64,000 bases of DNA, from contig NC_010529.1 of the NCBI RefSeq assembly GCF_000069785.1, positions 310,001 through 374,000 of the forward strand. The letters run 5' to 3'. The notes under the pieces were generated by a model, which worked only from the letters and a program-made list of their open reading frames with translations, did not search any database and was not told where the DNA came from. Of the stretch, positions 19,107 to 31,112 are shown piece by piece; position 1 is the stretch's first letter, and each line of letters opens with the position of its first letter. This stretch comes from Cupriavidus taiwanensis LMG 19424. Lineage in GTDB: Bacteria > Pseudomonadota > Gammaproteobacteria > Burkholderiales > Burkholderiaceae. The position numbers and the translations under genes were made by a program.

Positions 19107-20678
19107 ATGCGAAATAGGGCGTGCACGCGACCATCGGCTGCCTGTTTTGAAGGCGGGGAGAAAGTTGTGCCCCTAATGCCAACTAGCAGAACATCGGCCC
19201 TACGGGGCGAGGGTACTCCGTCTGTTGGAGCCAGCGTGTTGAAGTGCGAGTCGCCTGGAGAGGCCGAGGGGATGCGGCCGGGGGTGTGGGATAAGATAAA
19301 AGATCATCCGTGCTACTCAGAGGAAGCGCATCACCATTACGCGCGCATGCATGTAGCGGTTGCGCCCGCCTGCAACATTCAGTGCAACTACTGTAACCGC
19401 AAGTACGACTGTTCAAACGAGTCGCGACCTGGCGTTACGTCGAGAAAGCTGACGCCAGAGCAGGCAGTGAAGAAGGTGATGGTTGTCGCGAGTCGCATAC
19501 CGCAACTGACGGTGGTGGGTGTTGCTGGGCCCGGTGATTCGCTCGCGAGCCCAGGAACCACGTTTGAGACGTTCCGTTTGCTTAAGGAGCGAGTTCCCGA
19601 TGTCAAACTATGTCTCTCAACCAATGGCCTCGCGTTGCCTGACTTTGTGGATGACATCTGCCGATACAACATTGATCATGTGACAATAACCATCAACATG
19701 ATCGATCCGGTTGTCGGGGCAAGAATTTACCCGTGGATTTTTTGGAACCGTCGCCGGTTGACAGGGACGGACGCCGCGTGCGTGTTGCATGAGCGGCAGA
19801 TGCAAGGGCTCGAGATGCTAACAGAACGAGGCGTACTGACGAAAATTAATTCGGTGTTGATTCCGGGTATTAACGATAAACATTTGATTGAGGTAAATCG
19901 TGCTGTGAAACAGCGAGGTGCGTTCCTTCACAACATTATGCCGCTAATCTCCGACCCGTCGCACGGTACGTACTTCGGCCTGCACGGACCACGAGGACCT
20001 ACCTCCCGTGAATTGAGGACAGTACAGGAAGCTTGTTCGGGCGGTCTGAAATTGATGCGGCATTGCCGGCAGTGCCGAGCGGACGCGGTAGGACTCTTGG
20101 ATGAGGATCGCGGTGCCGAGTTTTCACTGGAGAGTATCGAGCAGATGGATATCGGCTATGACCGAAACATCCGCCAAGAGTACCAGTTCCGCACGGAGAC
20201 TGAGCTCATGGCGCAACGTGAGGCAAAGCGGGAAGTGCCAGCCTTAACCAAGGTCAGGAAAGCGACAGGAGCACTGAAGGTCAATATCGCCGTTGCAACG
20301 AAAGGCCGGGGTCGCGTGAATGGGCACTTTGGGAATATCTCTGAGCTAAAAATCTTCGAAGTTAGCGCCTCTGGCGCGCACTTTGTGGGTTACCGCCGGG
20401 TTGAATTGTATTGCCAAGGGGGGTACGGTGACGATGAACGACTAGTACGTATCATACGCGCGATCAACGATTGTCATGCCATTTTTGTGGCGAAAATTGG
20501 TATCTGTCCGCGTAAGGAACTCGCCGATGCGGGCATCGAGTCGGTGGAGCAGTACGCGGGGGAAATTGTTGAGGTCGCAGCACGATCTTGGTTCAATGAT
20601 TACTCAAGCCGTGTGGCTGGTGGCGGATCGCTGCGTAAACATTGCGACGAGACGCATGATCAGGCAAAGGATGTCTAA
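19107..20678 (+). CDS. nifB: FeMo-cofactor core synthase NifB
   Basis: NifB is the radical SAM enzyme that fuses two [4Fe-4S] clusters with a carbide into NifB-co. From the ATG at 19107 the protein has 523 residues. The SAM cluster motif is Cys89-Cys93-Cys96 (CNIQCNYC), preceded by HPCYSEEAHHHYARMH. A NifX-like domain occupies about residues 395-500 (VNIAVATKGRGRVNGHFGNI). The start has AAGGAAAG just upstream and follows the sigma-54 promoter; the frame is open further upstream from 18756, but that part is promoter DNA. Confidence 0.97.
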   Translation: MRNRACTRPSAACFEGGEKVVPLMPTSRTSALRGEGTPSVGASVLKCESPGEAEGMRPGVWDKIKDHPCYSEEAHHHYARMHVAVAPACNIQCNYCNRKYDCSNESRPGVTSRKLTPEQAVKKVMVVASRIPQLTVVGVAGPGDSLASPGTTFETFRLLKERVPDVKLCLSTNGLALPDFVDDICRYNIDHVTITINMIDPVVGARIYPWIFWNRRRLTGTDAACVLHERQMQGLEMLTERGVLTKINSVLIPGINDKHLIEVNRAVKQRGAFLHNIMPLISDPSHGTYFGLHGPRGPTSRELRTVQEACSGGLKLMRHCRQCRADAVGLLDEDRGAEFSLESIEQMDIGYDRNIRQEYQFRTETELMAQREAKREVPALTKVRKATGALKVNIAVATKGRGRVNGHFGNISELKIFEVSASGAHFVGYRRVELYCQGGYGDDERLVRIIRAINDCHAIFVAKIGICPRKELADAGIESVEQYAGEIVEVAARSWFNDYSSRVAGGGSLRKHCDETHDQAKDV

Positions 20679-20762
20679 AAGGCTCCAACGACCGTTTGAT
20701 GTGCAAAGGCCATGCAAGCGCGGAGGAGTAGTACCGTACTTTAAATTGTAAGGAGCGTATCT

Positions 20763-20954
20763 ATGGCCTTGAAGATTATTGCCTCAGCCTGCACCGGCTG
20801 CTCGGCGTGCGAGGCGCAGTGCCCAAATGCTGCCATTAGTGAGAAAGGTGACGTGTTGGCAATTGATCCTAAGAAGTGCACTATGTGCGAGGGACTCGAT
20901 TTTCCGCAGTGTCTGTCGGTGTGCCCCGTGGACGATTGCATAGTAACGGCTTAG
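20763..20954 (+). CDS. fdxN: 2[4Fe-4S] ferredoxin next to nifB (FdxN-like)
   Basis: This 63-residue protein has [12 protein letters not shown] and a second motif CTMC-(8)-CLSVCP with the insertion typical of nif-linked ferredoxins. It follows nifB by 84 bp with AAGGAG upstream and probably donates electrons to NifB or nitrogenase. Confidence 0.92.
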   Translation: MALKIIASACTGCSACEAQCPNAAISEKGDVLAIDPKKCTMCEGLDFPQCLSVCPVDDCIVTA

Positions 20955-21161
20955 CCTGGCCATAGCGCTCTTCTTGAAGGCGTGTTTATCGATCTGGTTC
21001 ATTTCATGGCTCAAGCCTTACCGGTAGCGAAACTATGAATTGCCGGAAAATATGGAACTAGGATCCGTCGGCGTTACATCGTCGGTGGGGTGCGAACATG
21101 CTTCTATAGTGGAGGGCAAGTTTGTGGATGCTAATTTAGAGACTGATCTCGGGGAAAGGCG

Positions 21162-21569
21162 ATGTCGAGGCCAAAGCAGCTCTTATGTAACTCCGAGAGG
21201 GGTGACACCGTTGAAATAGCCTTTGAACCTAGGTTTGAGGTTGGCGAGCGCGTAATCGCACGGTCGATGGTTCGCAATGATGGTACGTTTTTTGGGAAAA
21301 GCATTGGCGAAGTTATCGTGAATAAAGGAGATATTGGCTACGTCACTAGAATCGACACCTTTCTGCAACGATTCTACATCTATGCTGTTCACTTCGTCGC
21401 GGATGATCGTCGCGTTGGCATGCGCGCAAGAGAACTCTGCACTCTGGACTACTTAAATGAAGGCGTATGCGCGCCTATACGTGACCACATCGCGGGTCCA
21501 CCGTCCATCACAGACGGGGGAATTTTTGACGGGGCCGTTCTAAATTCCAAGGGGGGAGTCGATCGCTAA
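21162..21569 (+). CDS. nifZ: Nitrogen fixation protein NifZ
   Basis: NifZ assists P-cluster formation in NifDK. The 135-residue product contains the family core PRFEVGERVIARSMVRNDGTFFGKSIGEVIVNKGDIGYV, seen here at about residues 23-62, and YAVHFVADDRRVGMRARELC. It follows the ferredoxin gene by about 200 bp. A GGGGAAAGGCG stretch precedes the ATG. Confidence 0.92.
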   Translation: MSRPKQLLCNSERGDTVEIAFEPRFEVGERVIARSMVRNDGTFFGKSIGEVIVNKGDIGYVTRIDTFLQRFYIYAVHFVADDRRVGMRARELCTLDYLNEGVCAPIRDHIAGPPSITDGGIFDGAVLNSKGGVDR

Positions 21570-21903
21570 AAGGTGCCGGCGTGCTGTTGTATGGAATCCA
21601 GACGAACCGGCGGTATTTTGCCGGCTAAGAGAAACTGCCTGTTGTCGCTGTTGTCGCGCAAGAGATCGATTCCCCGGCGAGATGTGGCGGAACCAGACCA
21701 AACGGGTAAGCTGTCCTTACAGGTCCTTTTGTACGTAATGAGTCGATTATGCTTGTCGGGGCAATGACAAAATGTGTGTGGTTTGTCTGGAGAATTTTTC
21801 AATACGCGAAGGTCAATGCATGGCGGTGAACCTGACAAATCCTTTGTAACGGAGTGTTTGCCATACACTGTGTTTCCAGTTTCTCCGTTTTTGGAGGCCA
21901 AAA
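21570..21903. other. nifZ-nifT intergenic region
   Basis: No gene is recognised in these 334 bp. A short imperfect hairpin (CCGGC...GCCGG near 21609-21626) follows nifZ but lacks a T-run. No sigma-54 site is evident. Confidence 0.5.
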
Positions 21904-22122
21904 ATGAAAATTATGATTCGAAAGGATATTACAGGTACACTTAAGGCATATCTGCCAAGAAAGGACCTTGAAGAGCCGATAGTTTCCATGACGAAGGATC
22001 AAATGTGGGGCGGCCTCGTTAAGCTTGGGAATGGTTGGCAGTTTCAGTTACCAGAGATGGCGCCAGATACTAGGCTTCCAGTGACTGTCGAAGCTAGAAG
22101 AGTTGATTCTGGAGGCAAATGA
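21904..22122 (+). CDS. nifT: NifT/FixU family protein
   Basis: The 72-residue product matches the NifT/FixU pattern: KIMIRKDITGTLKAYLPRKDLEEPIVS, then MWGGLVKLGNGWQFQLP and TRLPVTVEARRV at the end. Its role is not known; it is commonly found near nifB and nifZ. GGAGG lies upstream of the ATG. Confidence 0.92.
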   Translation: MKIMIRKDITGTLKAYLPRKDLEEPIVSMTKDQMWGGLVKLGNGWQFQLPEMAPDTRLPVTVEARRVDSGGK

Positions 22123-22123
22123 C

Positions 22124-22405
22124 ATGGCGCTCACTGGCGATCAGATCAATATTATAACGGAATTGATTCGCAAGGAATCATCACTTCCCGAAGTTGCGGC
22201 TAAGTGGCAAAGCTGCTATCCGGATGTTCGTGCAATCCGGGTGAGCGATCTCGAAATGCGGTACGAAAGACCGGTTATAGAATTGGCTGGGCGGCGCGTC
22301 TATTTTGGTGCATCCACGGGCGTCTGCATTTCTATAACATCGGAGCCAAGCCACGCGAATATGCTGATCCTCACGGAAAATTGGGCATCCAATGAAGATG
22401 GATAA
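22124..22405 (+). CDS. Small nif-cluster protein, possibly DUF6129-like
   Basis: This 93-residue protein starts at ATG 22124, with GGAGG at 22111-22115 inside the end of nifT and only one base between the nifT stop and this start, which implies coupling. The C-terminal part (RRVYFGASTGVCISITSEPSHANMLILTE) resembles a small conserved family found beside nifZ/nifT in nif clusters that I recall as DUF6129. The function is unknown and the family assignment is tentative. Confidence 0.6.
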   Translation: MALTGDQINIITELIRKESSLPEVAAKWQSCYPDVRAIRVSDLEMRYERPVIELAGRRVYFGASTGVCISITSEPSHANMLILTENWASNEDG

Positions 22406-23954
<1,549 letters not shown>

Positions 23955-23969
23955 TCAGGCTTGAACGAC

Positions 23970-23993
23970 AGCCGCCGTGCACGCACGGCGGCT
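23970..23993 (+). other. nifH-nifD intergenic stem-loop
   Basis: AGCCGCCGTGC (23970-23980) and GCACGGCGGCT (23983-23993) are perfect 11-bp complements with almost no loop. A strong hairpin just after nifH, without a T-run, is consistent with transcript stabilisation or partial attenuation that gives more NifH than NifDK. Confidence 0.75.
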
Positions 23994-24019
23994 ATTTGCG
24001 ACGAGCATGTTGATTACCT

Positions 24020-25492
24020 ATGGACTACGCGATGACCACGACGGTTGAGGAACGGAAGGCCGCTAACAAGGCCCTCATTGACGAAGTGCTACGGGCTTAC
24101 CCTGAAAAGATGGGAAAACGACGGGCCAAGCACCTAAGTTCATTCGAGGAAGGCAAGCCAGATTGCGGGGTGAAGTCGAATATCAAGTCGCTGCCTGGGG
24201 TCATGACGATTCGCGGGTGCGCGTATGCTGGATCAAAGGGCGTGGTATGGGGGCCGATCAAAGACATGATCCATATAAGCCATGGGCCCGTTGGCTGTGG
24301 CCAGTACTCATGGGGATCGCGTCGCAATTACTACGTTGGCACCACGGGCATCGATACGTTCGTTACTATGCAGTTCACCTCTGATTTCCAGGAGAAGGAC
24401 ATAGTGTTCGGAGGTGACAAGAAGCTTGACAAGATCATTGATGAGATACAGCAATTGTTTCCGCTCAACAAGGGGATTTCTATTCAGACAGAATGTCCGA
24501 TTGGTCTTATCGGCGACGACATTGAGGCTGTCTCAAAGAAGAAGAGTAAGGAGTATGGCGGGCACACCGTCGTACCTGTGCGCTGCGAGGGTTTCCGTGG
24601 TGTGTCGCAGTCACTCGGTCATCATTTGGCAAACGACGCGATCCGCGACTTTGTGTTCGATGCTCACTCCAATAAGCGTCTCGCGCTTGAATCGACACCC
24701 TATGACGTTGCTATCATAGGCGACTACAACATTGGGGGAGACGCGTGGTCAAGTCGAATTCTTCTTGAAGAGATGGGTTTGCGGGTCATCGCACAGTGGT
24801 CGGGTGACGGTACATTGGCGGAACTAGAGAACACCCCAAGGTCAAAGCTGAATTTGTTGCATTGTTACCGATCGATGAACTACATCAGTCGACACATGGA
24901 AGAAAAGTATGGCATCCCATGGGTAGAATATAATTTTTTTGGTCCCACAATGATTGAGAAAAGCTTGCGTGAAATTGCAGGTCGATTTGATGATGCGATT
25001 ATGGAAAATGCAGAAAAGGTGATCGCTAAATACCGCAAGGTATCTGATGCCGTCACTGCGAAATATAAGCCTCGGTTGCAAGGTAAAAAGGTGATGCTCT
25101 TTGTAGGTGGATTACGCCCGCGGCACGTTGTAGGGGCATACGAGGATCTAGGCATGGAGGTTATCGGAACGGGGTATGAGTTTGCACACAATGACGATTA
25201 CCAACGAACGACGCATTATCTAAAGGATGGCACACTCATCTATGATGATGTGACGGGGTACGAATTTGAAAGATTCGTAGACCGGGTGCGCCCCGACCTT
25301 GTCGGTTCTGGTATCAAAGAGAAGTACGTATTCCAGAAAATGGGTGTACCGTTCCGTCAAATGCATAGCTGGGATTACTCAGGCCCTTATCACGGCTACG
25401 ACGGATTTGCGATATTCGCCCGTGATATGGACATTGCCATCTCAAGTCCTGTATGGAACCTCGCGAAGACGCCGTGGAAAGATCGAACATGA
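24020..25492 (+). CDS. nifD: Nitrogenase MoFe protein alpha subunit NifD
   Basis: NifD holds FeMo-co. The 490-residue protein shows the P-cluster Cys regions [29 protein letters not shown] and [12 protein letters not shown]. The FeMo-co ligand Cys lies in [11 protein letters not shown] and the ligand His in [12 protein letters not shown]. The start is taken at 24020; the ATG at 24032 is an alternative and neither has a strong ribosome site. It follows nifH by 65 bp and precedes nifK by 68 bp. Confidence 0.98.
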   Translation: MDYAMTTTVEERKAANKALIDEVLRAYPEKMGKRRAKHLSSFEEGKPDCGVKSNIKSLPGVMTIRGCAYAGSKGVVWGPIKDMIHISHGPVGCGQYSWGSRRNYYVGTTGIDTFVTMQFTSDFQEKDIVFGGDKKLDKIIDEIQQLFPLNKGISIQTECPIGLIGDDIEAVSKKKSKEYGGHTVVPVRCEGFRGVSQSLGHHLANDAIRDFVFDAHSNKRLALESTPYDVAIIGDYNIGGDAWSSRILLEEMGLRVIAQWSGDGTLAELENTPRSKLNLLHCYRSMNYISRHMEEKYGIPWVEYNFFGPTMIEKSLREIAGRFDDAIMENAEKVIAKYRKVSDAVTAKYKPRLQGKKVMLFVGGLRPRHVVGAYEDLGMEVIGTGYEFAHNDDYQRTTHYLKDGTLIYDDVTGYEFERFVDRVRPDLVGSGIKEKYVFQKMGVPFRQMHSWDYSGPYHGYDGFAIFARDMDIAISSPVWNLAKTPWKDRT

Positions 25493-25560
25493 GCACAGAG
25501 ATCGCAGCGGCGGGCGCGTCTAGCGAACGTTTATTTGGAACTTACGTACAGGAGTGAGTG

Positions 25561-27120
25561 ATGCCACAATCGACTGACAAAATTCTCGACCATGAACTAC
25601 TCTTCCGGGAGCCGGAATACAGGGCGCTCTTTCAGAATAAGAAGAAAGAGTTTGAATTTAAGGATCCCGAGGAAAAGATAAGGGATTTTTCCGAATGGAC
25701 TAAGACAGAAGACTATAAGAAAAAGAACTTCGCAAGAGAATCACTGACTGTGAATCCGGCCAAGGCGTGTCAGCCACTTGGAGCCGTGTTTGTAGCAAAC
25801 GGCTTTCACAAGACACTTCCATTCGTTCATGGTTCTCAAGGCTGCGTTGCATACTACCGTTCACATTTCTCAAGGCATTTCAAGGAGCCGACTTCGTGTG
25901 TGAGTTCCTCTATGACTGAGGATGCGGCGGTGTTCGGCGGCCTGAACAACATGATTGATGGGCTGGCTAACGCGTACAACCTTTACAAGCCCGAGATGAT
26001 TGCTGTATCCACAACATGCATGGCGGAGGTGATCGGGGACGACCTCGATGCATTCATCAAAAACAGCAAGCAGAAGGGCAGCGTCCCTGAAGATTACGAC
26101 GTGCCCTTCGCCCACACGCCAGCATTTGTCGGTAGTCACGTGACGGGTTATGACAATGCGCTACTGGGCATCCTGAAGCACTTTTGGGGCGGTAGGGCAG
26201 GAACGTCCAACCCGCTGGTACGAATGCCTGACGACAGTGTGAACTTCATCGGCGGCTTTGATGGCTTTGTCGTCGGAAACATGCGCGAAATCAGGAGAAT
26301 ATTTGATCTGTTCGGCGTAAAAGTGAACATTATCTGCGACCCGTCGGAAACCTGGAACACACCTACGGATGGCGTGTTCAGAATGTATCAAGGTGGGACA
26401 ACGAAAGAGGAGGTGGAACGCGCACTGAACGCTAAAGCAACATTCGTTTTCCAGGAGTTCTGCTGCGAACGAACAAGTAAGTTTATCGCTGAACAGGGTC
26501 AGGATGTCGTGGTTTTAAATGCGCCAGTTGGCGTTGGTGGCACTGACCATTTCCTTATGGAGATTTCACGGGTGACCGGTAAGCCGATACCAGCTGAACT
26601 GGAAAAGGAGCGAGGTCAACTCGTAGACGCTATGGCGGACAGTCAGGCAAGCCTCCATGGTAAGCGGTACGCATTGTATGGTGATCCGGACCAGATGCTG
26701 GGATACACCCAATTTCTCCTCGAGATTGGGGCTGAACCAAGCCACGTGTTATCGACAAACGGTAACGATGCTTGGGCTGAGAAAGTGCAGGCGTTGCTCG
26801 ATGCGTCGCCATATGGTGTAGGATGCAAAGTCTATCCGAAGCGTGACCTCTGGCACCTGCGCTCTTTGTTATTCACGGAGCCGGTGGACTATCTGATCGG
26901 CAACACATACGGAAAATACTTGGAGCGCGATGCCGGGACACCTCTCGTTCGGCTCGTGTTTCCAATTTTTGACCGTCACCACTATCATCGGTACCCTACT
27001 TGGGGATACGCTGGCGGTCTGCGCATTCTTATGGCGCTACTGGATGAATATTTTGAAGCCTTGGACGCTAGCACTATTGCTGTTTCGGAGACCGACTACA
27101 GCTATGACATTGTTCGGTGA
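25561..27120 (+). CDS. nifK: Nitrogenase MoFe protein beta subunit NifK
   Basis: The 519-residue beta subunit completes the MoFe protein. The P-cluster Cys ligands are in [30 protein letters not shown] and [13 protein letters not shown]. The ATG at 25561 is preferred over an in-frame GTG directly before it because GGAG lies at 25551-25554. It is the last gene of the nifHDK operon; a mosaic of IS66 and IS21 remnants begins a few hundred bases downstream. Confidence 0.98.
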   Translation: MPQSTDKILDHELLFREPEYRALFQNKKKEFEFKDPEEKIRDFSEWTKTEDYKKKNFARESLTVNPAKACQPLGAVFVANGFHKTLPFVHGSQGCVAYYRSHFSRHFKEPTSCVSSSMTEDAAVFGGLNNMIDGLANAYNLYKPEMIAVSTTCMAEVIGDDLDAFIKNSKQKGSVPEDYDVPFAHTPAFVGSHVTGYDNALLGILKHFWGGRAGTSNPLVRMPDDSVNFIGGFDGFVVGNMREIRRIFDLFGVKVNIICDPSETWNTPTDGVFRMYQGGTTKEEVERALNAKATFVFQEFCCERTSKFIAEQGQDVVVLNAPVGVGGTDHFLMEISRVTGKPIPAELEKERGQLVDAMADSQASLHGKRYALYGDPDQMLGYTQFLLEIGAEPSHVLSTNGNDAWAEKVQALLDASPYGVGCKVYPKRDLWHLRSLLFTEPVDYLIGNTYGKYLERDAGTPLVRLVFPIFDRHHYHRYPTWGYAGGLRILMALLDEYFEALDASTIAVSETDYSYDIVR

Positions 27121-27494
27121 ACGAACTGCGTAGCCTATCGAAGGTCTAATAGCCAAACGGCTCTTCGTTTTTGCGTGAGGATTTTGAATCGGATAAGCAA
27201 GAAACTCGTCTTTGGGGAAAGCGAATGAGTGATCGCTCGCTCCGAGCGGCTTTCTTCCTGCCGATAGCCATTGAGATGAGCTCTGTTGGGAGCGGGCGCG
27301 GTAGTCTCACGTGTGAAGGCGCTTGTTCAACGTACGTTCCTTAGCTGCTTGTCCGACAGGCTTTCCCTCAGTGCGGGCGTGGTTACGGTGGTGGACGTGT
27401 ATGCCTTTTGGAGGCGCGGGAATTTATGCGGGCGGCGCGGACCTGTCCGCATTCTTTATGTGCGGGAGGTTTTTTAATTCTGTTAGCCTCGACG
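27121..27494. other. Region between nifK and IS66 remnant
   Basis: No gene is recognised. A weak hairpin (AGCC-AAAC-GGCT) followed by a T-run near 27148-27174 could end nifHDK transcription. The left end of the IS66-type element probably lies near 27380, and a short imperfect hairpin (TCCGCA...TGCGG) at about 27447-27467 corresponds to the leader hairpin seen in the second IS66 copy. Confidence 0.4.
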
Positions 27495-27920
27495 AGATTG
27501 ACCTATTTCCGCTGCAGGCGGTGCGTGCCCGCTCCAATGGGAAGCGAGACTACGAGCCAGCGGGCAAGCGGCGTCTGATTGAGTTCTGTCTTCAATCGGG
27601 AGCATCGGTTTCAGGCACGGCTCTCAAGGCGGGCATCAACGCTAACCAGTTGCGCAAATGGATTCGGGATCCGAGATTCAGCGCAGGCGCAAGGTGCGTT
27701 GCCGGCATTCGTGCCGGTTGTCGAGGAGGTTCTAGATTCGCGGCCAATCAAGACACCCGCACAGGTTGTGGTGTCTGGCGATCCGCCACCGCGGCGAGCG
27801 CAACCGCTGGCGCTGTTGAGCGCAAAGCTGCCCAACGGTGTATCGCTCGAGCTGGAATGCAGCGAGCGAGACGTTGGGCTCGTAAAGGCAATGATCGAAG
27901 CCCTGAGTGGAGGCCATTGA
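27495..27920 (+). pseudogene. IS66 tnpA, frameshifted
   Basis: The first half reads NGKRDYEPAGKRRLIEFCLQ... to NANQLRKWIR. Homology then continues in the +1 frame from DSAQAQGALPAFVPVVEE to the end LVKAMIEALSGGH. A single-base indel near 27660-27670 therefore breaks the gene. The 147-residue copy at 47616-48059 shows the intact form. No normal start codon is visible. Confidence 0.8.
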
Positions 27921-28270
27921 TGTTCCGCCTCGACGCTGGGCTGCGGGTGTATCTGCATCGCGACGCAGTGGACTTCCGTAAGAACATCAACGGCCTGGCA
28001 CTGCCGGTCGAGCAGGCGCTCGGGCTGGATCCGTTTGCATCGGCTGTATTTGTGTTCCGTAACCAGCGGGCCGATCGTATCAAGATTCTCGGGTGGGATC
28101 GCAACGGCTTCTGGCTATTGTTGAAGCGATTGGAGGCGGACCGGTTTGCCTGGCCACGCGAGGCGACAGTGGCTATGCTGACGGTCGAACCGTTGCACTG
28201 GCTGCTCCAGGGAATCGACATCGAGGCGATGCGCCGGCACCCGCACCGAGAATACCATCGCGCTGCGTGA
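27920..28270 (+). CDS. IS66 Orf2 protein TnpB
   Basis: The 116-residue product is a complete IS66 TnpB: VYLHRDAVDFRKNINGLA and FVFRNQRADRIKILGWDRNGFWLLLKRLE are the family signatures. TnpB is needed for IS66 transposition, but its exact role is unclear. Its start overlaps the end of tnpA. Confidence 0.88.
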   Translation: MFRLDAGLRVYLHRDAVDFRKNINGLALPVEQALGLDPFASAVFVFRNQRADRIKILGWDRNGFWLLLKRLEADRFAWPREATVAMLTVEPLHWLLQGIDIEAMRRHPHREYHRAA

Positions 28271-28301
28271 ACGCTGCTTGGCGGCAGCGGTCTAACCCGC
28301 C

Positions 28302-31112
28302 ATGCCATCCACGCCCGTCACCGTTACCGCCGCCGAGCTGCAATTGTTGCGCGATGCCGAACGCGAACTCAAGGCAATACTCGCGGAACGCGAGGCAATC
28401 AAGGGCGAGCTGCGTGTGATGACGGTCCAGCGAGACCTGCTCTTGGAACAGCTCAAGGCGTTCCAGCGTAAGCTGTTCGCCGCCAAGAGCGAGGCGCGAG
28501 GTTCGGAGCAGAAGGACTTGTTCCTCAATGAAGCCGAAGCCTTGGCGGCGGCCGCGCAGCCAGCGCAGGAAGAAGAAGGTACGCCCGAGACCGAAGTGGC
28601 CGGACACAAACGCAAGAAGCGTGGCCGCAAGCCGCTCCATCCGGCGCTGCCCCGTGTCGAGGTTCGTCACGAACTACCCGAGTCGGAACGCGTCAGCCCC
28701 CTCGATGGCCAGACTCTGGTCGAGATTGGCGTCGAGGTCAGCGAACAGCTCGACATCGTGCCGCAGCAGGTCCGCGTGATCCAGCACCAGCGGGTCAAGT
28801 ACGCCTGCCCATGCTGCGACGGCGGCATCAAGACAACGCCGGCACCGGCGCGCATTATTCCCAAGGGACTCCTTACCGAATCGGCGCTGGCCTGGTGCAT
28901 CACCTCGAAGTATCAGGATGGCCTGCCGCTGTACCGCCAGGCAGCGCTGCTGCATCGCTTCGGCGGGGACCTCTCTCGCGGCACCCTGGCCGCAAGCATA
29001 GTGCGAGTAGGCCAAGCGGTGCAGCCAGTCGTCAACCTGCTGCGCGACCATCTGCTGGAAGCAGACGTCGTGTACGGTGACGAGACAACGGTACAGGTGC
29101 TCAAGGAGCCCGGCAGGCCTGCCCAGAGAAAGAGCTTCCTATGGGCGCAGATGAATGGCACGGGGCCGCCGGTACGGTTGTTTGCCTATAGCCCGACACG
29201 CGAGACAAAGCAGGCTACGGCTCTCTATGCCGGTATCAAGCCTGGGGCGGTGTTGATGACCGACGGCTATGCACCATACGACGACGTCTCAAACACCTAT
29301 CAGTTGGTGCATCTCGGATGCTGGGCACACGCGCGCCGCTACCTGGTCGAGGCGGAGCAAGCCTTGCCCAAGGACAAGCGCCCCGACCACCCGGTCACCG
29401 GATCCCTGCAGCGCATCGGCAAGCTGTTTGCCATCGAAAGCCACACGCTCAAGATGAAGCCGGAACAACGGCAGCAGGTTCGCGCCGAACAAAGCCAGCC
29501 GCTGCTGGCCGAGATCGAAACAATGCTGCTGCAACATCTGCATACCGTGCTGCCGCAAAGCCTGTTCGGCAAGGCGCTGCACTACCTGCATGGGCAGTGG
29601 CCAAAGCTCGTGCGCTACATCGAGAACGGAACCTGGCCGATCTCGAACAATCCCTGCGAGAACGCGATTAGGCCATTCGTGATCGGACGGAGAAACTTCC
29701 TCTTCTGCGACACCGTGGCCGGTGCCAACGCCAGCGCAAGTCTTTACTCGCTGGTGGAAACCTGCAAGGCCAACGACGTCGATTCGTATCAGTATCTCGT
29801 TGCCTTGTTCAAGGCGTTGCCACACGCACAGACAGCCGACGACTACGAGGCTCTGCTGCCCTGGAGGCTCAAGCCCTCAACCGTCTTCGGATACCGCCGG
29901 CGGCCGGAAGGGACGCCCTTAAAAGACCGCTTACAGAAGAAGGGTATCGTGGAATCGGGAGTCAAGTACGTAAAGAACAGCTTCGGGCCGCTGCGCGACT
30001 TCCGCGACCTCGCCGATGCCAACCGCCAGGTGCGCGCCTGGGTCATGGCCGAGGCCGGCACTCGCATCCACGGCACACCGGGATGGTCACGTTCAGTTCG
30101 AGCGGGCTTATTACTCGGCGCCGTTCCGTCTGGCCGGCAAGTCGTGTGGCTCAAGGCTACGGCGACGATGGTGCATCTGTATGAGGAATACATCCTGCTT
30201 GCTACTCACTTGCGACAGGGTGCGCTCGGCGCCCGCAGTCCCGTCACCGACCATCTGCCACCCGAGGCACAGGCTTGGCAATTGCACGATGTCCAGTGGT
30301 GCTTGCGCGAGGCCAAGCGCATCGGTCCGTCCTGTTCCGCTCTGGTGCGCGTGCTGTTCGGCGATCGAGTTCTGATCAAGTTGCGTGCTGTCCAAGGCCT
30401 GTTGCGGTTCGCACAGCAATGCAGCGACGAACGGCTGGAAGCCGCCTGCCGGCGGGCCAACCACTTCGGCACGCCCAACTACGGCGCGGTCAAGCAGATT
30501 CTGGCCAAGGGGGCTGGATCTCGAACCAGCGCCCACGGTCAGCACGCTGGCCACCACCTACGCCCAAGGCGGCCGCTTCTGCCGCGACACCCAGACGCTG
30601 CTTCTTCATTGAATCCCATGAATCCGATCCCCGAACTCTCCTCCGCCCTCAAGCAACTGCGCCTGTCTGGCGTTCTCGACACGCTGGAAGTACGCAATCG
30701 CGAAGCCGTCGAGCGTCAGTTGGCCCACACCGACTTCCTCGCCTTGCTTGTCCACTACGAACTGGCTCGCCGGGACCAGAAGAAACTCAGCCAACGCGTG
30801 CGCCGCGCCAGCTTCCGCGGGGAGAAGACCCTGGAGGGCTTCGACTTCGACCGCCTGCCAAACTTGAACCGGGCGACTGTCTATGACCTGGCCACCGGCC
30901 GCTACATTGAGGAGAAGGCCTGCATCTTGATCGCCGGACCGTGCGGTACCGGCAAGAGCCACTTGGCCCAGGCACTGGGGCATGCCGCCGTCCGCGCCAT
31001 TCTTGAGACCCCGTTCGAGCCCGATCCAGGCGACTCCGCCTGGCTCCATTACGCCGAAGATGCCCGGTTCCTTTATGCCGGCGATCGACAACGCCTGACC
31101 GCTGGCCCCTGA
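28302..31112 (+). pseudogene. Chimeric frame: IS66 TnpC + IS21 IstA fragment + IstB fragment
   Basis: The first ~530 codons are a nearly complete IS66 TnpC transposase (CPCCDGG zinc-type motif, VVYGDETTVQVL, LMTDGYAPYDD, NNPCENAIRPFVIGRRNFLF). The stop found in the second IS66 copy is absent, so the frame reads across the IS66 terminus at 29934 into IstA (YVKNSFGPLRDFRDLADANRQ). IstA is internally rearranged: HVQFERAYYSAPFRL is in another frame. From about 30618 the frame is IstB (Walker A GPCGTGKSH), losing homology after GHAAVRA near 31000. The 936-codon frame is an accident of fusion and not one functional protein. Confidence 0.82.
29935..31000 (+). mobile_element. IS21-family remnant 1 (istA 3' part and istB 5' part)
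   Basis: IstA- and IstB-like coding is present without either terminal repeat. The IS66 right end abuts its left side, and unassigned DNA follows on the right. It is inactive. Confidence 0.75.

Larger units (their letters stand above)
27380..29934 (+). mobile_element. IS66-family element 1, damaged
   Basis: It carries tnpA (frameshifted), tnpB and tnpC in the standard order. The right end GACCGCTTAC at 29934 matches the IS66 terminal repeat (GTAAGCGGTC). The left end is not sharply defined. It is clearly related to, but not identical with, the second copy at 45613-48159. Confidence 0.75.
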
